From positions 41,211-105,210 of the forward strand of contig QCNK01000002.1 of the NCBI GenBank assembly GCA_003210135.1: DNA of 64,000 bases, in the 5' to 3' direction. A program made the position numbers and the translations under genes. How positions within the stretch are numbered: position 1 is the stretch's first letter; each line of letters begins with the position of its first letter. Shown here one piece after another: positions 1-9,409 of this stretch. Origin of the DNA: Prochlorococcus sp. AG-424-P23 (GTDB lineage Bacteria; Cyanobacteriota; Cyanobacteriia; PCC-6307; Cyanobiaceae). The notes below the pieces were generated by a model. The model saw only the letters and a list, made by a program, of their open reading frames with translations, made no database searches and was not told where the DNA came from.

Positions 1-127
1 TTTTTTTAGAGTACAAGCTTTATAAAGCCTTAATAATTGCCAGTTCTAATTTAGTGAAAATATATTATCTTGTTAATTAATAAGCCATTGATTAAGGGAT
101 ACATCAATGGTTTAAAACTTTTTATGA

Positions 128-331
128 TCAGTCATCTAGAAGATGAACTCCTTCTCCTACATCAGGAGTAAATTTACAATATTTTTCAAAAATAAGTCCA
201 ACACCTCTCATTTTTTCTCCTAATTCATCGTTAAATTTATTCCATTCTTCCGATTCACGATCAGGTAAATCCCACCCTTGTTGTTCAACCATACTTGTTA
301 TTACTGTATAGTCCCATTCTATGTATGCCAT
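128..331 (-). CDS. conserved small hypothetical protein (67 aa)
   Basis: Intact ORF, acidic cytosolic-type composition; no family recognised. Confidence 0.5.
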   Translation of the reverse strand: MAYIEWDYTVITSMVEQQGWDLPDRESEEWNKFNDELGEKMRGVGLIFEKYCKFTPDVGEGVHLLDD

Positions 332-428
332 TGAGTTAATTTAAACTACCAAAATATTATAAACCAAGAGATTTAATAGGTAATCAATATTTTTTGAATA
401 TAATTTTAAAAGTTTGAAAAAATTATAA

Positions 429-1100
429 ATGTCAATTTTGCCAAGAAGATTTGAACGAATCAAAAGTGTTTTAGATTCCAGAATGAAAAACTTGACTGTT
501 TTAGTTGAGGATGTCAATAAACCACATAATTTATCTGCGATATTAAGGACATGTGATGCAGCAGGAGTTTTCGAAGCAAATTTTATTAGCAAAACGAATG
601 CCGTTAAGACTTTTAATAGTACTGCTCAAGGAAGTCAAAAATGGGTGAAACTGAACAATCATGAAAACACTATCACGGCAATATCTGATTTAAAGAATAA
701 GGGTTTTAAATTATATGGAACGACTCTTAATAATTTATCAGTAGATTATAGAAATTTTGATTATTCTCAAAATACATGTTTTGTGTTGGGAGCAGAAAAA
801 TGGGGACTAAGTAATGAACTTATATCAATGGTTGATCAATCAATTTTTATCCCTATGAGAGGTATGGTTCAATCTCTGAATGTTTCAGTTGCTGCTTCTA
901 TATTATTATTTGAAGCTGTTCGCCAAAGAAAAAATAAAGGTATATTGCCCGCTAATGGAGAAGGGTTAAATATGGATGAATATCAAAAAACACTTTTTGA
1001 ATGGTGTTACCCAGAATTAGCTGCGGTGTATAAAAAGTCAGCCAAAGAATATCCAAAGTTGAATGATCAAGGAGAACTTGATACTATTTCAGATGACTAA
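429..1100 (+). CDS. trmH: tRNA (guanosine-2'-O-)-methyltransferase, SpoU/TrmH family
   Basis: VEDVNKPHNLSAILRTCDAAGV and LGAEKWGLSNE...IPMRGMVQSLNVSVAASILLFEAVRQR motifs of SPOUT/TrmH. Confidence 0.9.
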   Translation: MSILPRRFERIKSVLDSRMKNLTVLVEDVNKPHNLSAILRTCDAAGVFEANFISKTNAVKTFNSTAQGSQKWVKLNNHENTITAISDLKNKGFKLYGTTLNNLSVDYRNFDYSQNTCFVLGAEKWGLSNELISMVDQSIFIPMRGMVQSLNVSVAASILLFEAVRQRKNKGILPANGEGLNMDEYQKTLFEWCYPELAAVYKKSAKEYPKLNDQGELDTISDD

Positions 1101-1102
1101 AT

Positions 1103-1948
1103 TTATTCAGAATTTTGTCTATCAAAAATTTCTTCAAGGTCCTCTCCTATAAAAGAAAGACCTAAAACTAAAAAAAACATTGCCAAACCTGGGAACAAAG
1201 CCGTCCACCAGATGCCTGTAGGTAAAGCGGCAAGAGCCAGATTTAAATCACTTCCCCACTCTGGGACATCTGCAGGAACGCCAAGGCCTAAAAATCCTAA
1301 ACTTCCTAATACCAAAACAGCATCTGCAGCATTTAGGGTAAGCAGAATAGGCAGTGGAGTTATTACATTTGGGAGAATATATTTAAAAATAATTTTTTTA
1401 ACATCAGCTCCTGCAACTTGAGCTGCCTCCACATAAGTTTCGGATTTAACCAATATTGTCTGATTTCTGATTAATCTAAAATATTGAGGAGAGTAAACAA
1501 TACACAATGCCAAAGCCGCGTTAAGGATACCCTTACCCAGTACAAAAGCCACAACAACTGAAAGCAAAATTACAGGTATTGAAAAAATAGTATCCATTAT
1601 TAGTGATAAGCATTTGTCAAAAAAACCACCAAAATAACCACTTAATAATCCCAATGGCAAACCCAAACTTAATGAAAAAAGAATAGCTAAGAATACAACT
1701 TCTATCGCTAATGATGATCCTTGCAAAGTTCTTAAGCAAACATCTCTTCCTAATCTATCTGTGCCACAAAAATGATTAAGAGAAGGAGGGGCAAAGATAT
1801 CATTGCTTAACATTGAAAATGAATAGCCAAAAAAATTATTGGCCTCTAAAAATTTCATTATTAAAACAACAAGAAGATAAAAAAGTACAATTAAAAATCC
1901 AGCTTTTCTGATATTTGCGCCGACACGATTAAATGAGTTAATATCCAA
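1103..1948 (-). CDS. peptide/nickel-type ABC transporter permease (DppC/OppC-like)
   Basis: HFCGTDRLGRDVCLRTLQG and EAAQVAGADVKKIIFKYILPN motifs of DppC/OppC permeases. Confidence 0.88.
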   Translation of the reverse strand: MDINSFNRVGANIRKAGFLIVLFYLLVVLIMKFLEANNFFGYSFSMLSNDIFAPPSLNHFCGTDRLGRDVCLRTLQGSSLAIEVVFLAILFSLSLGLPLGLLSGYFGGFFDKCLSLIMDTIFSIPVILLSVVVAFVLGKGILNAALALCIVYSPQYFRLIRNQTILVKSETYVEAAQVAGADVKKIIFKYILPNVITPLPILLTLNAADAVLVLGSLGFLGLGVPADVPEWGSDLNLALAALPTGIWWTALFPGLAMFFLVLGLSFIGEDLEEIFDRQNSE

Positions 1949-2027
1949 AATCTTTTTTTACAGATATAAATGAAATATACCCAATTCTTTTAAAAATAAA
2001 TAGCTATAAATTTTAAATTAAAAGAAA

Positions 2028-3836
2028 TTATTGGTTTAATTTCAAGACTGCCATAAAAGCTTCTTGAGGGACTTCAACTTTACCCATTGCCTTCATCCTC
2101 TTTTTACCTTTGGCTTGTTTCTTTAAAAGTTTCTTTTTCCTAGAAATATCACCTCCATAACATTTAGATAAAACATCTTTTCGCAAAGCACTTATGCTTT
2201 CACTTGCAATAATCCTGCTACCGATTGACGCTTGAATAGGTATTTTAAATTGTTGTTTTGGAATAAGTTCTTTTAATTTCTCAACTAAACTTCTACCAAT
2301 TCCATAAGCCTTATCTTTATGAACAATAGAAGTTAATGGATCTGCTCTTTCTGAATTTATTAGAACATCTAATCTAACAAGGTCATTTCTTCTATAGCCA
2401 ATCAAATGATATTCCATTGATGCATAACCTTGGGTTCTACTTTTCATTTGATCAAAGAAATCTGTAACAACTTCTGCTAATGGAATTTCATAAATCAAGG
2501 TAACTCGATCTGTTGTTATGTATTTCATATCTATAAATACTCCCCTTCTTTCCTGACATAAACCCATTAATGTCCCATTAAATTCATTGGGAGCATAAAT
2601 TTCCATTTTCACATAAGGTTCTTCAATTGATTCTCTAAGTTGTGGATCAGGAATTGTAGAAGGATTATCAATAAAGATATGTTCCTGCTGATTTAAATTA
2701 ACTTTATAAATAACTGATGGTGCCGTCACGATTAGATCCAAGTCATATTCTCTTTCTAATCTTTCTTGAACAATCTCCATATGAAGAAGTCCTAGGAATC
2801 CGCACCTAAATCCGAAGCCCATTGCGCTACTGGTTTCGGGCTCATATTTTAAAGCTGCATCAGATAATTGTAATTTTTCTAGTGATACTCTTAAATCTGG
2901 GAATTGATCAGCATCAGTCGGGAATAAGCCACAAAAAACCATAGGATTTGCTGTCTTATATCCAGGCAAAGGATCATTGGCAGGTGAATTTAAAAGAGTA
3001 ATCGTATCTCCCACTCTCGCATCAGCAACTGATTTTATAGAAGCAGCTAAATAACCAACTTCTCCTGCATGTAATTCATCAACTTGCTGCTGATCAGGCG
3101 CCATTATTCCTATCTCATCAAGTTCATAATTTTTCTTACTTGCCATTAATAATATTTTTTCTCTCTTATTTAGAGACCCAGATATCACTCTGAAATAAAC
3201 AATAACTCCCCTGTAAGGATCATAATAAGAATCAAAAATCAGTGCCTTTGTAGGTAGTTTAATTTCATCTTGAGGAGGAGGTACTCTTCTTACGATTGCT
3301 TCTAAAATATCTTTAATACCAACTCCAGTTTTTGCAGAACAGTTTATTGCATTAGATGTATCAAGTCCAATAATTTCCTCTATTTCTTGTTTTATTTTTT
3401 CAGCATCAGCCCCTGGTAAATCAACTTTATTTAAAACAGGAATTATTTCAAGATTATTTTCTAAGGCAAGATAAACATTAGCTAAGGTTTGAGCTTCTAC
3501 TCCTTGACTTGCATCAACAACAAGTAAGGCGCCTTCACAAGCTTGAAGAGATCTACTAACCTCATAAGAAAAATCAACATGCCCTGGAGTATCTATTAAA
3601 TTCAAAACATATTCTTGAGAATCTTCAGCTTTATATTTCATCCTCGCGGCCTGTAATTTGATAGTAATTCCTCTCTCTCTTTCAAGATCCATACTATCCA
3701 AAAATTGTTCTTGCATATCCCTTTGCTGCACAGTACCAGTATCTTGGAGCAATCTATCGGCAAGAGTAGATTTACCATGGTCAATATGAGCGATTATGCA
3801 GAAATTTCTAATTTTCGAAACCGATATATCAGTCAT
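2028..3836 (-). CDS. lepA: elongation factor 4 (LepA)
   Basis: [39 protein letters not shown]-terminal [18 protein letters not shown]. Confidence 0.98.
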   Translation of the reverse strand: MTDISVSKIRNFCIIAHIDHGKSTLADRLLQDTGTVQQRDMQEQFLDSMDLERERGITIKLQAARMKYKAEDSQEYVLNLIDTPGHVDFSYEVSRSLQACEGALLVVDASQGVEAQTLANVYLALENNLEIIPVLNKVDLPGADAEKIKQEIEEIIGLDTSNAINCSAKTGVGIKDILEAIVRRVPPPQDEIKLPTKALIFDSYYDPYRGVIVYFRVISGSLNKREKILLMASKKNYELDEIGIMAPDQQQVDELHAGEVGYLAASIKSVADARVGDTITLLNSPANDPLPGYKTANPMVFCGLFPTDADQFPDLRVSLEKLQLSDAALKYEPETSSAMGFGFRCGFLGLLHMEIVQERLEREYDLDLIVTAPSVIYKVNLNQQEHIFIDNPSTIPDPQLRESIEEPYVKMEIYAPNEFNGTLMGLCQERRGVFIDMKYITTDRVTLIYEIPLAEVVTDFFDQMKSRTQGYASMEYHLIGYRRNDLVRLDVLINSERADPLTSIVHKDKAYGIGRSLVEKLKELIPKQQFKIPIQASIGSRIIASESISALRKDVLSKCYGGDISRKKKLLKKQAKGKKRMKAMGKVEVPQEAFMAVLKLNQ

Positions 3837-3890
3837 ATAGAAAGAAAATTCTCCTCTTATTACATCTTGATTAATACTAGCTAATTAGAA

Positions 3891-5387
3891 TTATGGATGG
3901 AAACCAAAAATGGAATTATTTCTTTTTTTAATGTCTTTTATGAAGGTACTGTTATTTTCAGAGGCTGATAGATCTGGATAAATTAAGTCATTTATTTTTT
4001 TCTGAAGATTATGCTTGTCGTTTAAAAACAAGACTGATTTTTCTAGAACCTCAACCATAATTGAGACCGCAGTACTTGCTCCGGGAGATGCTCCTAACAA
4101 AGCAGATAATGTTCCATCAGATGAATTTACAATCTCCGTTCCAAATTTCAAAGAACCACCACCTTCCGTTTTTTTAATTATTTGGACTCTTTGACCAGCA
4201 TTCTTTAAATACCAATCAGAAGGATTAGCTGATGGCATCATATTCTTTAAATTCTCAACTCTTGAGTTATGGTTCTTTAATGATTGTGATATTAGGTAAT
4301 TAATTAAATCGTTGTTCTTGAAACCAACGTCTAACATAGAGAATATATTATTCTTTTTAATTGAACTAAATAAGTCAAAGTATGAACTTTGTTTTAGAAA
4401 TTTCGTTGTAAATCCAGCAAAAGGTCCATATAAAAGAAGTTTTTTATTATCAATCCATCTGGTGTCTAAATGAGGCACAGACATTGGTGGCGATCCAATA
4501 TCAGCTTTACCATAAACTTTTGAGTTATGTTTTTCTGTTAGATCTTTTTTCTCGCAAATAAGCCATTTCCCACTAACAGGAAATCCACCATAACTTTTTG
4601 CTTCTGGAATTTTTGATTTTTGTAAATAATTAATTGTTTTTCCACCAGCACCAAGAAAAACGTAGCCAGTTCTAATTGAAGTTTTTCTACCTTCAGAACT
4701 AATTTCTAGTTCCCATTGTTTTTTATCAATTTTCTTTAAATCTACTAATTCTGTTTTATATCTAATTTCAACATTTTTATTTAAGGAAACTAATGACAAA
4801 TACTCTTTAGTTAAAGTCTCAAAATTAATATCAGTTCCTCTACCTATTCTGGTAGCAGCAATTTGAGTAGATGGATTTCTATCTTTTGTTATTAGAGGAG
4901 CCCATGATGAAATTTCATCAAAAGATGTAGAAAATTCCATATCGATAAATTCAGGATTTTCAGTCATTTTCTGAAATCTTTTTTTTAAAAAAGAAATATT
5001 ATCCTGACCAGAAACAAAGCTAATATGAGGAATAAATTTTAGAAACTTTTTAATATCAATTTTCCCTGCTTCATACAATGAGGCCCATAAAGACATTGAT
5101 GTTTCAAAAGAACGATTTATTGAGAGCGCTTTATCTATTTTTAGATTTCCTTTTTCATCTAAAGGGGTATAGTTTAATTCGCAATTAGCCGCATGTCCTG
5201 TACCTGCATTATTAAAAGCGCCAGTACTTTCACTTCCTGGAGCATTTAATTTTTCTATAATAAGAAATTTTATATCTGGTAAAACTTCTGAAATTAGGAG
5301 GGCTAAAGTACTACTCATTATCCCTGCTCCTACTAAGACTGCATCAAAGTAGCTATTGTCATTGGTGGGATTTTTAGATGAAGTCAC
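3891..5387 (-). CDS. mqo: malate:quinone oxidoreductase
   Basis: [52 protein letters not shown] motifs. Confidence 0.96.
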   Translation of the reverse strand: MTSSKNPTNDNSYFDAVLVGAGIMSSTLALLISEVLPDIKFLIIEKLNAPGSESTGAFNNAGTGHAANCELNYTPLDEKGNLKIDKALSINRSFETSMSLWASLYEAGKIDIKKFLKFIPHISFVSGQDNISFLKKRFQKMTENPEFIDMEFSTSFDEISSWAPLITKDRNPSTQIAATRIGRGTDINFETLTKEYLSLVSLNKNVEIRYKTELVDLKKIDKKQWELEISSEGRKTSIRTGYVFLGAGGKTINYLQKSKIPEAKSYGGFPVSGKWLICEKKDLTEKHNSKVYGKADIGSPPMSVPHLDTRWIDNKKLLLYGPFAGFTTKFLKQSSYFDLFSSIKKNNIFSMLDVGFKNNDLINYLISQSLKNHNSRVENLKNMMPSANPSDWYLKNAGQRVQIIKKTEGGGSLKFGTEIVNSSDGTLSALLGASPGASTAVSIMVEVLEKSVLFLNDKHNLQKKINDLIYPDLSASENNSTFIKDIKKRNNSIFGFHP

Positions 5388-5457
5388 AACAGAAAATTAT
5401 CTTTTTTGCAATTAATCAGATTTCTTTCTAGGCTTATTATAAAGTTAATCCAAAATT

Positions 5458-5703
5458 ATGAGTACTGAAACACTCTCGCTGACAAACGAAAATGTTGAAA
5501 AAGTCCTTGACGAGCTAAGACCTTTTTTAATTTCTGATGGAGGTAATGTAGAGATTGCAGAAATAGATGGTCCAATTGTCAAAGTCAGACTTCAAGGAGC
5601 ATGTGGTAGTTGCCCAAGTAGCACTATGACTCTCAAAATGGGTATTGAAAGAAAGTTAAAAGAAATGATTCCTGAAATAAGCGAAGTTGTCCAGGTTTTA
5701 TAA
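5458..5703 (+). CDS. NifU C-terminal-like Fe-S scaffold protein (Nfu)
   Basis: [13 protein letters not shown]...[18 protein letters not shown]. Confidence 0.96.
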   Translation: MSTETLSLTNENVEKVLDELRPFLISDGGNVEIAEIDGPIVKVRLQGACGSCPSSTMTLKMGIERKLKEMIPEISEVVQVL

Positions 5704-5725
5704 AAATTTTTAACTGCAATATATA

Positions 5726-5983
5726 TTATTTAGTTTTTAATTCCTTCAACAAAGATGATTCCATATCAAGGCAATCAATTGGAAGTCCTTGACCAATAGC
5801 AATTAAAAGAGGTGCAAGAATTCCTAAAGTAAAAACTAAATTTGATTGGCTTACATCATATTTACTCAAAGTAAAAGTTATCAAATAAATAATTAAAAAA
5901 TAAGCATGCAGTGAAAAAAATTCTTTTGGCTTTAACACTGGCCACCTTAAAGTATTTCCCAAGAAATATAAAAAACCTGTCAT
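5726..5983 (-). CDS. small conserved membrane protein
   Basis: 85 aa with hydrophobic segments; intact ORF. Confidence 0.55.
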   Translation of the reverse strand: MTGFLYFLGNTLRWPVLKPKEFFSLHAYFLIIYLITFTLSKYDVSQSNLVFTLGILAPLLIAIGQGLPIDCLDMESSLLKELKTK

Positions 5984-6133
5984 AAATAAATAGTTACATG
6001 AAGATTAAACCAAATATAAACATAAACCTTTTTAGAGACTATTTATAAAAAAATTTACCTAAGATAATAATTAAAAAAACATTAAATCTTCGTTTCTATT
6101 TGTAAAAGCTAGACATCCCTAGAAAAATAAGTT

Positions 6134-6139
6134 TATAAT
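6134..6139 (+). promoter_or_regulatory. putative -10 box (TATAAT) of the DUF4278 gene
   Basis: Exact TATAAT 6 nt upstream of the GTAGCAATTGCTAC palindrome. Confidence 0.5.
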
Positions 6140-6145
6140 AATTTG

Positions 6146-6159
6146 GTAGCAATTGCTAC
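6146..6159. promoter_or_regulatory. perfect NtcA-consensus palindrome GTA-GCAATTGC-TAC
   Basis: Exact GTAN8TAC match and full 14-bp palindrome, at the predicted TSS. Confidence 0.55.
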
Positions 6160-6164
6160 TTTTT

Positions 6165-6225
6165 CGTTCACCCTCATTTGAGGGCGCAGTTCGAGTCATA
6201 CCATGGAACGGGGGATGGCCGTGTT
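6165..6225 (+). ncRNA. glutamine riboswitch, downstream-peptide type
   Basis: CGTTCACCCTCATTTGAGGGCGCAGTTCGAGTCATACCATGGAACG: closing stem CGTTC/GAACG, hairpin CCCTC-ATTT-GAGGG, GCGCAGTTCG core; located directly upstream of a short-peptide ORF. Confidence 0.82.
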
Positions 6226-6238
6226 GTCAAATCGAATC

Positions 6239-6412
6239 ATGACTACTTTAACTTACAGAGGTAAAAACTACGTTCAAAACAAAGAAGCTGCTAAAAAGCA
6301 ACTTGTTGAACTTACCTACAGAAGAAACGTATACACCAACAGAATGGATGACGCTTCTTCAAGTAATGAAAAGGCAGAATTAAATTATAGAGGTGTTAAT
6401 TACACTAAATAA
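6239..6412 (+). CDS. DUF4278-type small protein with three (L)xYR-x-x-x-Y repeats
   Basis: MTTLTYRGKNY...LTYRRNVY...LNYRGVNY; the start at ATG 6239 is preferred because the ORF-track start at 6203 lies inside the riboswitch. Confidence 0.85.
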   Translation: MTTLTYRGKNYVQNKEAAKKQLVELTYRRNVYTNRMDDASSSNEKAELNYRGVNYTK

Positions 6413-6428
6413 TTTAATTAAACAAATT

Positions 6429-6458
6429 AAAAGCCCCTTTTTCAGGGGCTTTTTTTTT
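6429..6458 (+). terminator. intrinsic terminator after DUF4278 gene
   Basis: AAAGCCCC-TTTTTCA-GGGGCTTTTTTTTT. Confidence 0.92.
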
Positions 6459-6489
6459 GGCTATATTTATCAAGAGTCCTTTAAAACAT

Positions 6490-7284
6490 ATGTCTGAAAG
6501 TTGCTGTAATACAAACACATCGAATAAAGCACCTAATCAATTCGATCATAAAGATGCGATTCAAGAAAGATATGGCTCAGCCGCACAAGAAAAAGAAAGT
6601 TGTCTTTGTACACCAGTTGGGTTTAATCCCGTTTTACTTGAAGCAATTCCTCAAGAGGTTATAGAAAGAGACTATGGGTGTGGTGATCCAACAAAATATG
6701 TTCAAAAAAATGATATAGTCTTAGACCTTGGAAGTGGTAGCGGCAAAAATGCTTTCATTTGTGCCCAAATTGTTGGAAAAGAAGGGAAAGTTATTGGCGT
6801 TGATCAGAATTCGGACATGCTTTCTTTATCAAGATCAGCCTCTAAAGAAGTTACAAAAAATATAGGTTTCAACAATACAGAATTTCTAGAAGGTTCAATT
6901 GAAAAACTTGATGAATTAGATAAAGATTTAAATCCATTAATCGCAGATAAATCAGTTGATATTATTTTAAGTAATTGCGTTTTAAACTTGGTAAGTCCAG
7001 AATCTAGAAATAACCTTCTAAAAAACATAAAAAGAGTTTTAAACGATAATGGAAGAATTGCAATTAGCGATATCGTCTCTAACAAAAAAGTTCCTTTAAG
7101 ATTGCAAAATGATCATGATTTATGGACAGGATGTATTAGTGGAGCATGGTATGAGCCAGACTTTATAAGTGATTTTAAAGAACTAGGATTTAAAAATTTA
7201 AAATTTGCAGAAAGGAGTGTTGAACCTTGGAAAGTAATTGAGGATATAGAGTTTAGAACAGTAACCTTGGTAGGCAATATCTAA
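6490..7284 (+). CDS. arsM: ArsM-like SAM-dependent (arsenite) methyltransferase
   Basis: RYGSAAQ, DYGCGDPTKYV, VLDLGSGSGKNAFI, DLWTGCISGAWYEPDF with conserved Cys; internal ATG at 6490 preferred over TTG 6457. Confidence 0.75.
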   Translation: MSESCCNTNTSNKAPNQFDHKDAIQERYGSAAQEKESCLCTPVGFNPVLLEAIPQEVIERDYGCGDPTKYVQKNDIVLDLGSGSGKNAFICAQIVGKEGKVIGVDQNSDMLSLSRSASKEVTKNIGFNNTEFLEGSIEKLDELDKDLNPLIADKSVDIILSNCVLNLVSPESRNNLLKNIKRVLNDNGRIAISDIVSNKKVPLRLQNDHDLWTGCISGAWYEPDFISDFKELGFKNLKFAERSVEPWKVIEDIEFRTVTLVGNI

Positions 7285-7319
7285 CAAATTCAAGAGTTGA
7301 AAATATAATATAAATTTCC

Positions 7320-8495
7320 ATGAGAAATAATCTAAGAGATCAAATACCCGCATTAAAAAATAAGTATTATTTCAACTATGGCGGTCAAGGACCATTACCA
7401 AAATCTTCTCTAGAAGCAATAGTTAAAACTTGGGAAACCATCCAAGATTTAGGCCCATTTACCAATGATATGTGGCCTTTTATTTACAAAGAAATATTGA
7501 CCACAAAAAGAATCATTGCGCAAAAATTAGGTGTCAATTCAAAGAATATAGCTTTTACCGAAAATATCTCTTCCGGTATGATTTTGCCCTTTTGGGGAAT
7601 AAAAGTAGAAGAGGGAGAAGAGTTGTTAATAAGTGACTGTGAACATCCTGGAGTAGTGGCTGCAAGTCGAGAATTTTGCAGAAGAAATAAATTAATATTC
7701 AAAATTTTGCCAATCCAAAAAATTAAAAATCTAAATGACGAAAATATAATTTTAGAGTTTTTGAAAAATCTAAATAGTAAGACTAAGATCCTAATTATTT
7801 CTCATATCTTATGGAACTTTGGATATAAAATTCCTTTAAAACAAATTTCTATCGAATTAAAAAAAAATCGAGAAAACTCTTATCTACTTGTTGATGGTGC
7901 TCAGACCTTTGGGCACATAAATATTGAAGATGAAGTTCTTTATTCTGATTTATATTCGATAACCTCTCATAAGTGGGCATGTGGACCAGAAGGTCTTGGA
8001 GCAATTTATGTCTCGGATAAATTTATTCATGAAACAGATCCAACGATAATTGGTTGGAAATCATTAAAAAAAGAACAAGGAATCTATGAGCCTTCAGATA
8101 ATCTTTTTCATAATGATGCAAGGAAATTTGAAGTAGCGACATCTTGTATTCCTTTGCTTGCAGGGCTGCGTAATTCTTTAGATCTTTTGGATAAAGACTG
8201 CCCTGAAAAAGATAAAACCAAAAATATAAAAGAATTAAGTGAGAAACTTTGGGATGAATTAAATCAATCAAAGGAAATTGAATTAGTTTTAGAAAAAAAA
8301 TACTTAAATGGTATTGTTAGTTTCAATATCGAAAATATTAAAGATAAGGATAAATTTGTAAAGAAACTTGGAGAAAAGAAAATTTGGATCAGAGTTTTAG
8401 AAGATCCAAAATGGTTTAGAGCATGCGTACATCAAATGACTACAGAAGATGAGATTGATTTACTTTCTAAGGAAATTAAAAAAATTATAAATTAA
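7320..8495 (+). CDS. class V aminotransferase (isopenicillin-N epimerase / cysteine desulfurase-like)
   Basis: VDGAQTFGHI and SHKWACGPEGLGAIYVS PLP-lysine motif. Confidence 0.88.
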   Translation: MRNNLRDQIPALKNKYYFNYGGQGPLPKSSLEAIVKTWETIQDLGPFTNDMWPFIYKEILTTKRIIAQKLGVNSKNIAFTENISSGMILPFWGIKVEEGEELLISDCEHPGVVAASREFCRRNKLIFKILPIQKIKNLNDENIILEFLKNLNSKTKILIISHILWNFGYKIPLKQISIELKKNRENSYLLVDGAQTFGHINIEDEVLYSDLYSITSHKWACGPEGLGAIYVSDKFIHETDPTIIGWKSLKKEQGIYEPSDNLFHNDARKFEVATSCIPLLAGLRNSLDLLDKDCPEKDKTKNIKELSEKLWDELNQSKEIELVLEKKYLNGIVSFNIENIKDKDKFVKKLGEKKIWIRVLEDPKWFRACVHQMTTEDEIDLLSKEIKKIIN

Positions 8496-8571
8496 ATAAT
8501 TAGAAATTTTTTGATGAGAGGCACTTGCATTTCAAGAAAATAAAGAGAATATAAAGATAATGATAATTTAA

Positions 8572-8754
8572 ATGGAATCAATTAAAACTCCCAAAAGAAT
8601 TATTAAGAAACAGCTTAAAAATGTTAATAAAGCAATTATTGAAATTGCAGAAATGAAATTTAAAAATATTGAAGAAAAAGAAGAAAAATTAGATGCGCTT
8701 GTTTTTTTAAAGAATCAAATATTGAGGAAGGCCGAGAAGTTAGAAATAAAATAA
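8572..8754 (+). CDS. small hypothetical protein (60 aa)
   Basis: Intact charged, probably helical ORF. Confidence 0.45.
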   Translation: MESIKTPKRIIKKQLKNVNKAIIEIAEMKFKNIEEKEEKLDALVFLKNQILRKAEKLEIK

Positions 8755-8891
8755 CTAAATAATTTAAAAAAATTTTCTTTAAATAAATTTATTTTTTTCT
8801 TAATAACTTATTAACTCAAAAATCTTAGGTTTTGTATGTCTTCATTATTTTACGCCTTGAATATTGAAGACAATCATATAAAAAAAAATAA

Positions 8892-9107
8892 ATGATTATA
8901 AAAAATTCAACTTCTACCAAAAGATCAAATCAAGCAAAAGACAAGGAGCAAATCAAATATTCCAATAAAGAAAGTTTTAAAAGAGAAAATAAATCTCTTT
9001 TGGATGATTCGGAATTAATCAAAAATTATAATAATTCTCTCAAATCACCTCAATCAAGGAGACTATACAAAATAACAGAGAGTGAATTTCATACAGACAT
9101 AATTTAG
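8892..9107 (+). CDS. small hypothetical protein (71 aa)
   Basis: Intact ORF in correct orientation; no family recognised. Confidence 0.35.
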   Translation: MIIKNSTSTKRSNQAKDKEQIKYSNKESFKRENKSLLDDSELIKNYNNSLKSPQSRRLYKITESEFHTDII

Positions 9108-9208
9108 GTCAACCTTTTTTTCTAATATTTTTAAATTCTTTCAATAACAATTTCTATTGAAAAGAGTAGGTATTATTGCTAACAATGTATAAAACTTTTT
9201 AAAAAAAT

Positions 9209-9298
9209 ATGGAGCTAAATACTTTCTTGCTTATCTTATTAGTCATAGCAAATTTTACAAATTTATATCTGACTCATTTCAAAAAAAAGAAAAGGTAG
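9209..9298 (+). CDS. single-TM micro-ORF (29 aa, MELNTFLLILLVIANFTNLYLTHFKKKKR)
   Basis: ATG to TAG; hydrophobic core plus basic tail. Confidence 0.4.
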   Translation: MELNTFLLILLVIANFTNLYLTHFKKKKR

Positions 9299-9332
9299 TA
9301 GTTTTTACAATTTAAATAAAGCTTTTAATTCC

Positions 9333-9362
9333 CTTAACCTTCTATTAATTTTAAGTTAAAAA
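9333..9362 (+). promoter_or_regulatory. candidate Pho box (three PyTTAA-type 8-mers with 3-bp spacing) upstream of the ptx operon
   Basis: CTTAACCT-tct-ATTAATTT-taa-GTTAAAAA, about 48 bp before the ptxA start. Confidence 0.7.
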
Positions 9363-9409
9363 AAAGATAATCAAATCAGTTTTCAATAGGACTAATAAAT
9401 TAAATCCTA

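Noticed and set aside
341-592. 83-aa minus-strand ORF at the trmH-like 5' end
   Set aside because: Overlaps the well-supported methyltransferase start; low-complexity hydrophobic translation.
1212-1421. 69-aa plus-strand ORF inside the ABC permease
   Set aside because: Antisense to a strong DppC-like CDS.
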